Of a stretch of DNA of 64,000 bases, positions 21,083-33,300 are shown piece by piece; positions within the stretch are counted from its first letter, which is position 1, and every line of letters starts with the position of its first letter. Location of the stretch: NCBI RefSeq assembly GCF_032854445.1, contig NC_088306.1, positions 16,337,764 through 16,401,763 of the forward strand. Reading direction: 5' to 3'. The notes beneath the pieces are model-generated. The model searched no databases, had not been told where the DNA came from, and saw nothing but the letters and a program-made list of their open reading frames with translations. The translations under genes and the position numbers were made by a program. Source of the DNA: Liolophura sinensis. Lineage: Eukaryota; Mollusca; Polyplacophora; Chitonida; Chitonidae.

Positions 21083-22732
21083 AATATATTGTATCTGAAA
21101 TATGATACCTGCAAGAACACAGCATTATGAGTAACTATAGACCAGTGACATGTAATAAATTGCAATTACATCACTGCATTTTTTATACGTACACATAATT
21201 CTTCTTAAGCCATGGTGATAGGGGGTGTGTAAATTGCTACTATTTATGTATTAAATTTCCATGAACAGATGAGCTCTATGTGAAGAAAACTGACACAAGG
21301 CCGTATTTGACCAGTCAAGTCTGACCATTTGCCAGCCATTAAATGGTTGCTCTGGTTTTCAATATCTTCTTGCCAATTCTCTCTTCACAGCCAAAAGTTA
21401 TAGTGTACCTCATATACCAGCTCTTTCACAAATGTATATCTAAAACTGGAAATGACAGAAAAATATTTAATACCATAATGTGACATAAAACTCAGGTTTA
21501 AATGCTTTGAACAGTGATATTTTGGCTTTGATTGTAAATGTATTTATTTTATTGCATGAGGTTTAATGCTGTGCATTTGTATTTTTTCATTCAAAATAAT
21601 ATGACAATTATGTGGAATAAAACCAGCGGCCTTTGGTAGGTACATGTTCGTGACAAACCTCCTGACAAAGACAGTCAAACCAGCGAGCCTGGGATTCTAT
21701 ATAACCTCATAGCCCATGTGCCAACAATGACTGTGGTGGATGTACCATTTTAGTCAACTTAGCCCCTCCCCCACCCCAGCCCAATGAGATGAACCACCTT
21801 AAAGCACAAGATGTTGGCCATCACCATGCAAGAGGTAGATTCAATGTATGTTGAAAAGACAATTGGCCTTTTTGGAAATAAAGTTACATGTATGTATGAA
21901 CATATATATATGTATAATCTTTAACTAAACTAACTTACAACGTTGTCAGTCAAATATTTTACATGACAATTGGGTTTTCCAATTTAGATGTTGATCTTCT
22001 GGTTTGGTCTTCTTACTTTTCAACACGTCAAAACAAAACAAAAATAAAAAAAAATTAAAACAAAAAGTAAGAAAAAAAAATCACTATTAAAAGCTGTGAT
22101 TTACACGTGTGTGGGGTGGGGGGGGAGCTTAACAGCATTCATAATACCACTGACACACACAAAAAAAGAGTTAATCCTAATACATTTATGTATAAACATG
22201 CCATTTATAGCAACAACATGTACATATAATAATAATTATAATAATAAATACATGTACATAAAAATAATAATAATAATAATATAATAAACACATGTATTTC
22301 TTACCTGCAGATGACAAAACAGTAGTATAACAATAATGAGCAATAATATTCCCTAACTTCACACTTTGTATTTATGCAAATAAACATACCTGGTCCTTCT
22401 CTTGTAAATTTTACATTCATTCTAAATGAAATAAATGAACCACACAAAGAAATACATAGCAGACATTATACTAACTGAATATGTACATACATAAATATTT
22501 CCATATTTACAAACCAAGCCTTTAACAACTTAAAAAAAAATCAAACACCACTAACAAAAACAAGGTCCGGAAATTACAATTTTAACAACATATGTTATAT
22601 CATTTAATTTTATTTTATACATTATATGTATTTCAAATAGAACAAACATTACTTTTAGTTACTTGATTAATTAGCACCATTTCTTCATCTGCAAAACTTC
22701 TATGCCAGTTAAACTTTACACAGCTAGAGTAC

Positions 22733-22975
22733 CAAACTCAGCACCATTTTTATGCCAAATTCAACAGCATTTTTATGCCAAATTCAACAGCATTTTTTGT
22801 GCTAAACTCAGCACCATTTCTGTGCCAAATTCAACACCATTTTTGTGCCAAATTCAACACCATTTTTGTGCCAAACTCAACACCATTTTTGTGCCAAATT
22901 CAACACCATTTTTGTGCTAAATTCAACACCACTTTTATGCCAAACTCAGCACCATTTTTGTGCCAAACTCAGCAA
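22733..22975. repeat. 23-24 bp minisatellite
   Basis: About ten copies of a unit like ttgtgccaaattcaacacca. Confidence 0.92.
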
Positions 22976-23354
22976 TCAATTTTTCCCTTTCACACACAAG
23001 CTACCAAAACAAAATTTGACACCATAATCAGTACCATCACCCATTATTAACCTTGTGTTTTGCTATGGCCCCTATGACAAGGCCCAGAGTAGGCAACAAA
23101 ACTGGTAGAAATCAAGCCAGGTACATTTTTGTTCTTTTCTGTAATAGGTCACAGTTTTTGTATTGTTGTTCTTGTAAGGCAAATAAGTACTTCACCAACA
23201 CTGAAGAATAACAGGAGAGAGTCATTTGTTTCTCTACAGGTTGGGGTCCACTTGATTCGACGCAAAAATAAAGGTGCCATTCCAAAAAAGGCAAGCGTTA
23301 AGTTGATATATCATAACCTGTCAACATTATCGTTACAATCAACTCACATGTAGA

Positions 23355-23850
23355 CCATGGGCCCGCATGCACAAAGAATTCGTAGCTACAATCAACTGTA
23401 AGCTCTACTTTTGAGTTTGTGCAAGGGCCATATTGTGCGATACACTGCTGACACAAAAAACTTGTAAGGTGATTGTAAGTATTTGGATCTACGATCATGA
23501 TTTGTAGGCCAAATCTGACTTGTACATAATGTGTTCTGTGTACATGAACAAAGTACTAATCAACAGCTTTTTCTTGTCTTCATTTTCAAAAGAGTTCTAC
23601 ATCATAATGAATCTGCAGCTAACAACAACAACAGCAACAACATGTTTTTGAGACGATTAAATTGCACACCATTTCAAATCAAGAAGAAAATTACTTACTA
23701 ACAGTCTACCTAAGGCAAGTAGTTTAACTTTAAATTAATTTTATTGCGAATGAAAATATTTACCAACGGGTCTACCGAACGGTAATTTCTGATTGTAAGT
23801 TACGACTATCGTAGCTTAATTACAAACCCTTTCTGCAAGTGGGTGTGGAT
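23355..23850. mobile_element. Possible MITE-like element with degenerate inverted ends
   Basis: The left end gggcccgcatgcacaaagaa and the right end ccctttctgcaagtgggtg are roughly complementary, with cgtagct words inside both. Weakly supported. Confidence 0.3.
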
Positions 23851-24218
23851 TTTAAGCTAAACGGTACACGTAGTCAATGTAAATAATGAGGTAACAGACT
23901 AGCAGGATCTGATGGTACTGTATATAACCAGCCAAGCTCTACTTGACAGCATATATTTAAATAAATCTATTCATTATAAAAATATTTATTTACACGGTTT
24001 TGGGAGATATGCACATATATGCATAGAACAACACACAGTTGTTTATCTTACTGTCAATTAACAAGTGAAACAATCTGACAATTTTGTGAAATGAACTGAT
24101 TTTGACATTTAGTGCATATCACGGTTTTGAATGAAAACTTACTATGTACATATTGAGTAATAAATACTGTACATAAATACTTTGTTTTTTTTTTACGAAT
24201 GTATACATGAGAACAATC

Positions 24219-24341
24219 TTAGAAAAAATAGTTTGCTGGCCCTATCACACTGGTCTGGAAGAGTAGTAATATAATGAAACAAGTGATAACCACGACCGAG
24301 ATTAAATATGACGGGAGAATTGGAATGTGGAACAACTTGGC
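24219..24341 (-). CDS. GRL-like exon 10: TM7 and stop
   Basis: 40 codons plus TAA after a long polypyrimidine tract and cag. Encodes AKLFHIP and TM7 (ISVVVITCFIILLLFQ), with a short C-tail. A TTTATT on the + strand at 23985 could be the polyadenylation signal of this gene. Confidence 0.8.
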   Translation of the reverse strand, partial: AKLFHIPILPSYLISVVVITCFIILLLFQTSVIGPANYFF

Positions 24342-27300
24342 CTGAAAAAAAAAAAAAAAACAGCAAGAGTTAAAGACATTATTTGATTTCCTGCTTGAAT
24401 GATGCACAAAAACAAAGGAAATAAATAAAGACTTATAATTTGTAACTGCAAATGTCCATCAGAAAAAGCTGCTTCTCCTTTCCTTTTAAGACACTTTTAA
24501 CATCTGTATTTTCTTAAAAACTTGAATCCTTGAATTACCTAGAGCACCAAGAATACAAAGTCTTCAGTAAGACTAGACTAAGACTTTAACCCCTGACCTG
24601 CTGATTATGAGGCAAACATTCTACCACTCAGCCATCAGAAGTGACAAGTTACAAGTGATTGACTGGAATATTAAGTTCAGACTCATTTATCTTATAATAG
24701 AAGCGTAAAAAGTTACATACCCGCAGACTATTATTGGATACGAAGAGCACAAAAGAGTCAAGGTCAAGTTGTGAATTGTTTTTATAACCAAACACTCTCG
24801 CCTCCAGCGCTAACTTTTTAAAACGACGACATATAGAATTTGTTCTGGCTGCCTGTTTAGAACAGAAAATCAAATTTAAATCAAGTTTATATTTAAAAAA
24901 TGCAGATTTAAATACAGGCTATTGATCACATAATCAACTTATTTCAGCAAAAAAAAAAAACGCGAATTAGACTTTCACATTTGTCCTGCCAATAGCAGTC
25001 ATTTCAGCAATGGCAATTATTTTCAGCAATGGCAATCACTTCAGCGTAAGTTAAAAGCAATCATTTCAGCAAAGAAAATTTCCATAATGTAATGTAAATA
25101 ATACAATTACACAAATATAAGGACATTCTAAAAAAAGTCAGATAATGGCTTACCTGTATAAGTGGGAAGAAAAGAATGAGCATCCAGACCACGGGGAAGA
25201 TACCCCGAAACACCCACACCTTATACGAGTCATTCTCGTTAAGAATCAGAATACTGATACCTGGCCAAATTGACAAGAAAATATCCACTGCTTACAACAT
25301 GCAGTGAGGCCGCCACCTATAAATGTTCAGCCCTAGGTGGCCATATCTCACAGGTTAAGTAGCTATGATTCTCGATACAAGAGCATGTTTTTCAGGTATG
25401 TTATAAAGATACAATGATCACCTTGGTTTTATCACCTAATACACCTGACAAACAAATCCCTGGTTAAATGTGAAACAGATAACTGTTTGTTTAATATTAT
25501 ACCTATATGTACCTATGTATGCTCTATACTACATTTGTATAGCTACATGTGAGATTAGAGTATCGCAGCCTCTTTAACAGGGTATATGTTCGTACCAGTA
25601 ATTATAAATTAATTACTTTGTATATTAACACAAGTAGTCTATTACAAATTATTATTTGGCGAAATAAATAAAATCAAATGAGATGTTAAAGCTATACCTT
25701 CCAGAAGAGCATTACACTTTGATAAAGACAGAAGATAAACATGCCACTAATACAGTATCATGCAGAAATGCTGAGTAAGCGTAAATCTGACCGACTCACC
25801 TATGACTGTTAACTCTGCAAATATAACGGTCACTAACGAGGTCATCCTGGCAATCGGGCCATTTAGCTGGCTCAGGTTCTGACGCAGTCGGAAAATCTCC
25901 TACGAATATAAAATCCATTCTTACATCTAAAAAATTGTATGTATGTACTTATTTGATTGGTGTTTTACGCTGTACTCAAGACTATTTCACTTATACGCCG
26001 CCGGCCTATGTTATGGTGGGAGGAAAGTGGCCTCTGGGAAATGTTTAGGTACGTTCCAAATCATGTAAACCTACATGGAAATGTGAACCAGTAAGGTCTG
26101 CCTTTATCCCATATTTCACAGCCGTTCTTTCTAACAATTTTAATAATCAAATTAACTGTAGTTATTTATTTAGTTGGTGTTGAAAATTGCAATGATGCTG
26201 AACGAACAATGAAAACATTCCATTAATTTTTCATGGAATAAGACGTAAAGAACATTTTAATCATGAAATGTTTACATTATTCATCATTCTAGACATGTTT
26301 ATAGAAGAAAATTCTAAGCTTAAATAGTTTATTTTATCTTTTATCAGATTTACCTTCATGGCATTACGCAGATCTACTGACTTCTCCTAGGGCCGTGTGG
26401 TTATGCCCTTGATGTGGAAGGCAAACAGACTTACCTTCATGGCATTATGAAGGTTTACCCACTTCTCCTAGAGACGTGGGGTCATGCCCTTGACGTAAAA
26501 GACAAACAGACTTACCTTCATGGCATTACGCAGGTCTATTGACTTCTCCTGGAGCCTCGTGGTCATGCCCTTGACATAGAAGATGATCATTTCACACTGC
26601 GTCACATAGTTTATCACCACGGCCAAGTTCACAGAGTTCAGTACAAGTATTCCAAGCATCTCAATTCCGAAAAACACCCAGCGGTACTTCTCACTGAAAC
26701 CCAACAAACTGTAAGCCTTTATTATACTGGCTGGACTCATAATGTGGCCTCATAATGTGACCTCACTTATAATGTGGCCTCATGATGTGACCTCACTCAT
26801 GATGTGGCCTCATAATGTGGACTCATAATGTGGACTCATAATGTGGGCCTCATATTAATAAACTCCAAGCATACATACATTAGTAATGTGGCCTGAAAAT
26901 ATTTATTTATTTATTTATCCGACTGATGTTTTACGCCGTACTCAAGAATATTTGACTCATATGACTGCAACCAGCAATACGGTGGAAGGAAAACGAGCAG
27001 AGCCCAGGAGAAACCCACGACCATTCAAAGGTTGCTGACAGACCTTCCCACGTACGGCCGGGGAGGAAGCCAGCATGAGCTAGACTTGAACTCACAGTGA
27101 CCGCATTGGTGACAGGCTCCTTGCTATCTATGATGACATATGCTAATAATACCGGTAATGGACTTCTGATGATGACTTACCCTATCTTCTTGAAGAAAGT
27201 GAGCTGAGGAAAGTTGAATGCCCAGATGTAGAGACCCTGAAGCCCCAGGGTGAGGACGATCCAGAACAAGCCGCAGATGAGGAAAAACCTGGGTAGGGCA

Positions 27301-30300
27301 CATACCACAAAACATAATGATGATTGACACATGAAGCCCATCCTCCTTACACAATTGTATGTGTGTTTATTTCCTACTGTATTATATTTTGAGAAGAGCC
27401 AAAATGAAGAGAGTATTCTCAACACTGACTTTATACAGACCCTGTTCTTTTTTTATTTTACAAAAATTCTAAAAAAAACCCACACAAAAATGCAAAAATG
27501 AAATATATAACTGCAACATAAAAATATATCAATAACGAGAAAATTCAGTACTTGTGTGCATTGTTTGGTTACAAATACAGCTAATTTAGAATGTTCAATG
27601 TATATGAATCGTAAATACAATGTAGTAACACAAATACAATGTAGTAACACAAATACAAAGACACAGAAAGTAAATTTTAAATAACTATGAATTTTATTAT
27701 CTTCACATCTGTAATCAAACAGAGCTACATATCTGAGCAGAGTTACATGTACATACCTGAGCCAAGCTATATACATGTACCTGAGCAGAGCTATATACAT
27801 GTACCTGAGCAGAGCTACACAAATGTACCTGAGCAGAGCTACACACATGTACCTGAGCAGAGTTACATACATGTACCTGAGCACAGTTACACACATGTAC
27901 CTGAGCAGAGTTACATACATGTACCTGAGCAGAGCTACACACATGTACCTGAGCAGAGTTACATACATGTACCTGAGCAGAACTACACATATGTACCTGA
28001 GCAGAGCTACACACATGTACCTGAGCAGAGTTACATACATGTACCTGAGCAGAGCTACACACATGTACCTGAGCAGAGTTACATGCATGTACCTGAGCAT
28101 AGCTAGACACCTAGCAGAGTTATGTACCTGAGCTTTCTGATCACCTTTTTCTGGGAGGCCACTCGTCCTTGTAAAGGTGTGGCTTGTAAAAATACCTGAG
28201 AACAAAAAGGAAAATAACAACTACCGTCAATCAGAGGTAGATGCTTTTTAAATTGCACTCCACATCCACACAGGATGTGAATAATAAGCCGTCAGTGAGT
28301 TGAGAATTATTGTGATGTTTACAGATGAATGAAATGAGCAGAGCAGAGTAGTCTCCCTTTAATGCATATACATAACCTACAGGTTAACTTGATTGTTTGT
28401 TATGATTCCACATAAGAGCTGGTAAATGGCTCAGTGGTAAGCTACATAACTACGAACAGCTGGGTGTGGGGTCAATCCCAATTTTCGAGAGGCAAGTTCT
28501 AGACTGTCCCAAAGTCAATATTTTTGGGCCCTTGGTGACAAAATCAGTTCAAAGCACTGATTTGGCTCAATCTTACATTCACTGAAGACAATTTGTCTAA
28601 TACACAAAAATCACCCCGTTTGCAAAATTTGCTAGTGGTTAGCATGCCAATGACCCAGGAGACCCTCACCAATGTGGTTGCTGTGGGTTCGTCCAGTTCA
28701 TACTGGCCTCCTCTCCAGTCATACACGGAAGGTCTGCAGCAAACTGTTTCCCCTGAGCTCTGCACATTTTCCTCCTACCATAATGCTGGCCATCATCATA
28801 TAAGTGAAATATTCTCTAGTACGGCGTAGAACTCCAATCAATAAAATAAATAAAGAAACATTTTATGTACAGCAATTAGCAATATGAGTGAATGAGTGAG
28901 TGCTTAGGGTTTAACGTCGTACTTCACAATTTTTCAGTCATATGATGATGAAAGAGTTCTTAGAGTGCATGTAATGTGCCTCCTTGTGCCTCCTTGCAGG
29001 ACGGATTTTCACCGCTCTTTTATCTAGTACTGCTCCACTGAGATGACCAACAGATGCTGAACACCACACGAGGAAGTTAAAACGTCCTCTTTTAAAGTCT
29101 TTGGTGTGACCCGACCCAGGATTGACCCTGGATCTACTGTTCCCGAAGCAGACACTCTACCAACTGAGCTATCGGTGGCTGTCAAAAGTACCAACATGAA
29201 CTTTCACTGAAACAAAAGACAGTTTACCTTTTCCATAATGGCGTAAAGCTGTTCATTCTCCTGTATCCTGAAGTAATAGAAGCCGAGGATAAACGCCAGA
29301 AGGTGAAGAGCATTGGGTATGCCGTACGTGGTGATGATGTGTTCGCACGCTGCCTCACCATCTGTTGATGGTGTGACATTCTGAGGCACGGTGAATGCTG
29401 GGAAGAACGTAAACGGTGCGATCGGAGTTGTCACATTGGATGACGAGTTTGGCGCCAGAGTGGTGGAGGGAGTTGTTACAATTTCCGCAGGAATTACCTG
29501 TAAAAGAATTCTTTGTAACATTAGTGGGGTTAAAGGTAAGAACTCTTTCATTCATTTATTTATTTGATTGGTGTTTTACAGCGTACACAAGAATATTTTA
29601 CTTATACAATGGTGGCCAGCAGAGCCTGGGGAAACCTCAAGTGGCAGGAGGACCTTCCCACAAAAAGCCTGAGAGAAACCAGCATGAGCTGGACTTGAAC
29701 TCCCAATGACCGCATTGATGACAGGCTCCTGGGTTCTTGCACTGGGCTGGCATACTGACCTGAACATTTTAATGCATGATTGGTTGGAAATAAAATGTTA
29801 TCTATACATTATAAGATATTAATATAGGACTGGTTTCAATGTGTGATTTAAAAAAAAATGTAACACTTATCTACTTATCTCACAGTTGTTTAATGTCAAA
29901 TTTTTCACTTACAAGATGGTGGTCAATATGGGTGGAGGAAACTGGAAACCCTGAGAAAAACCACTGACCTTTGGCAAGTTAATGTCAAACTTTCCCGTAA
30001 GTAGGAAATTTAATAATTTAATTTTATAGGGCACAAAATGGCAACATAAGCATTGACCATTTATCCTAGCCTAGGTTCCATACGCAGTGACAGTGGGGGA
30101 ATATACAATGACATTTGAAAGTTCTGTTGCCTAGATACAAGGTTTAATTTAGAAGTTCAACCTGTGGATGGCCGTGTGTTCCCCCCAGGCCTTGCCCGGT
30201 TTCCTCCTACTATAATGGTGACTGCCGTTATATGAGCGAAGTATCCTTAGGTACGGCATAAAACATCAATCAAATAAAATAAATAATTTAGTTATAATGC

Positions 30301-33300
30301 TTTGGTGCAAGGTAAAAGACTTGGGTTTCCTAGACATGTTAAGTGTACATCAGCACTAGAACAATACACACTGGGTACACACAACACCTGTCAGCCACTT
30401 ACCTGGGTGTCCCTCTTGACGTCCAGAGTCCACTGACAGGCCACTACCTCATACATGTAAGTCTACATCATCACTAGTACAATACACACTGGGTACACAC
30501 AACGCCTGTCAGCCACTTACCTGGGTGTCCCTCTTGACATCCAGTTTCCAATGACAGGCCACTATCTCATACATGTAAGTCTACATCAGCACTAGTACAA
30601 TACACACTGGGTACACACAACACCTGTCAGCCACTTACCTGGGTGTCCCTCTTGATGTCCAGTTACCACTGAGAGGCCACTATCTCAAAGATGTAAGTCT
30701 ACAGCAGCACTAGTACAATACACACTGGGTACACACAACACCTATCAGCCACTTACCTGGGTGTCCCTCTTGACATCCAGTTTCCACTGACAGGTCACTA
30801 TCTCACATTTGTAAGTGTACATCAGCACTAGTACGATACACACTGGGTACACACAATGCCAGTCAGCCGCTTACCTGGGTGTCCCTCTTGATGTCCAGTT
30901 TCCACTGACAGGCCACTATCTCATAGATGTAAGTCTACATCAGCACTAGAACAATACACACTGTGTACACAAAACACCTGTCAGCCACTTACCTGGGTGT
31001 CCCTCTTGACATCCAGTTTCCACTGACAGGCCACTATCTCATAGATGTAAGTGTACATCAGCACTACAACAATACACACTGGGTACACAGTATTCAACAC
31101 CTGTCTGCCGCAGCTACCTGCATTAATCGACTCCTTCCCAAAACCTCGCCATCCAATCTGAAATCAGCACAGAAGAAGAAATACTGAACTATTTGGAGAG
31201 AAATATTCATCATTTAATCTGAACTACTGTAATTCCTCAACCTTTTCGCATCAGAAAGGGCAACTTTCAATTTGATTTATGCAAACTTTAAATTTAATTT
31301 TAGAGGCAAAACTGCACTGGTAGGGTTGACAGGGATATATAACTGTGTCAGTCTATACAGCATAATGCCCACAGAATATGCTTGAATAAACGTCTGGAAA
31401 ACAATTGATAAGGTTGAAGAAATATCTATAAATATTTTTTCTCGTTGATATCGCTTTGAAGTATGCGATATTCAGGTTCATCATATGTGCATGGGATTCT
31501 TATTACACCTACTAGCTAATATATGTATATAATATTTTTATTTTTTTAAATATTAACACCATACATAATACACATTATGAAAAAACTCATTTGGATTCCA
31601 TGTCTAGATAATTATAATAAATAAACATGTGATATACAGGGTGGAGCAAAAGTCTGGACCTATAGGCAATTGTGGTTTATGTTAACAAACCAAGAACATT
31701 ACAAGCACTAAAAGATAACATCACACAAGAAATTGAAACCATAAGGGGAAATAACAATATGCTTCGAAATGTGCAAAGATCATGTGTCTCCCGAGTAAGA
31801 AAGTGTTTGGAGGAAGGTGGATGTCAGTTCGAACACTTATTGTAAACTGTAAATTGTTATATAATAAATTGTCTATGGGTCCAGATTTTTGCTCCACCCT
31901 GTATATTGTATACTATATATCCTTTACACTCAATTTTTCTGGCTGTAGCAGTGAAGCAAGTTTTATGCATCCTGTACCTGTAACTCTGAGATATGTCTAC
32001 TGTAATTCTTCAACCTTTTCACATATTTGTAAGGTGTTTATTCAGGCATATGCTCAAGGCGTTATTCTGTGTTGACTAATAAAATCATACTTTTTGAGAA
32101 GCTCTGAGATTGGTCAAACCAATCAATGCTGTCCCCATCATTGTATGCGTGTATCAGTATGCGTACATGGGAAGGTCTTCCAGCAACCTGCGGATGATTC
32201 GTGAGTTTCCCCCAGGCTCTGTCCGGTTTCCTCCCACCATAATGTTGGCCATGGTCGTATAAGTGAATTATTCTTGAGTACGGGGTAAAACACCAATGAA
32301 ATAAACCAGTAAAAATGTATCAGTATGTACATGTAGGTATATATACTTGGGGTTTAGTACTGTACTTATTGTACTTAATTTTTGTAGCCATGTGACAAGA
32401 AGGAGTCATAATGTGTGTGTACATGTGTACTGTGTGCTCTTGTGGCAGGGGGTGTCCATGCCGCCAATGTGCAGATGCCCACCGAAGCATCACTCCAAAG
32501 ACACCAGTTACTTGACACCCCTTCTCAAACCGCCACCAACAATATGAAGGTATTACTCACAGATTCCCATGTTACTAAGTAGGCCTACAAAAATCTCAAG
32601 TCTTTTCATGACAAATCATGTTATAATATGTCTGCCTTTTAAACAAAATATGAAATTACCTGCAGCTACATCATTTGTGGTATGCTATCATCATACGTCT
32701 AATGTATTACTGCATAAAAGGACGTGTATATATAGATTAATCGCTCCTGTACCATTGAACCGATAAGCGTGTCACTTACAGATCATGACTGGTGGTTGTA
32801 CTGAGTGGAAGTTCCATTTTAATACAGCTGTTTAATCTTATTGTCTCTTCTAAAAAACCTTAGTAACCAAATACTTGACATTCCAGCAGTATTGAATGAT
32901 GCCTGTTTTTAACGATTCTCAGGTGATTAGACCTTATTCCCACAAACATATTTACTGATTGCTAAAAGCATCTTCTCTTGAAGAGCAAAGAAATCTGATC
33001 AGGGTACCTCTGGTATCCATGGCAACCATCAATCCTCGAGCCAGAACGGCTCAATGCATCAGGTAGGCCAAAAACGTGACAGCTCCCTCACGTTTCCAGA
33101 TAGCTAGGGATTTGATAACACCAAAAATTTAATTCTTAGCTGCAATCATAGGAGACTTGAAAAAAACATGTTGTTACCAGCTGTATTGATATCTTGTCCA
33201 AAAGGAAAAAAAATATAATGTAGGTGTGGCTGGAAGAAAACAGCCAAGTCCTTTGACATTTAACATTTAAATCTAATGTCAAAATGTCCTTCTTACGTAG

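Larger units (their letters stand above)
19986..24218. other. Intergenic, repeat-bearing, no gene seen
   Basis: AT-rich with poly-A/T runs (20110, 20610-20645, 20873), two SINE A copies, a 23-bp minisatellite and a possible MITE. No exon could be supported. Confidence 0.55.

Noticed and set aside
24583-24650. tRNA-like minus-strand segment (tggctgagtggtagaatgtt ... caggggttaaagtc)
   Set aside because: A- and B-box-like words only; D and T arms do not fold convincingly and flanks are not conserved. Probably another SINE-head relic.
27453-28220. Long open frames on both strands with repeated LLRYMYV or VPEQSYTH units
   Set aside because: Produced by the 24-bp minisatellite (period divisible by three). 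The real coding sequence here is only exon 5 in another frame.
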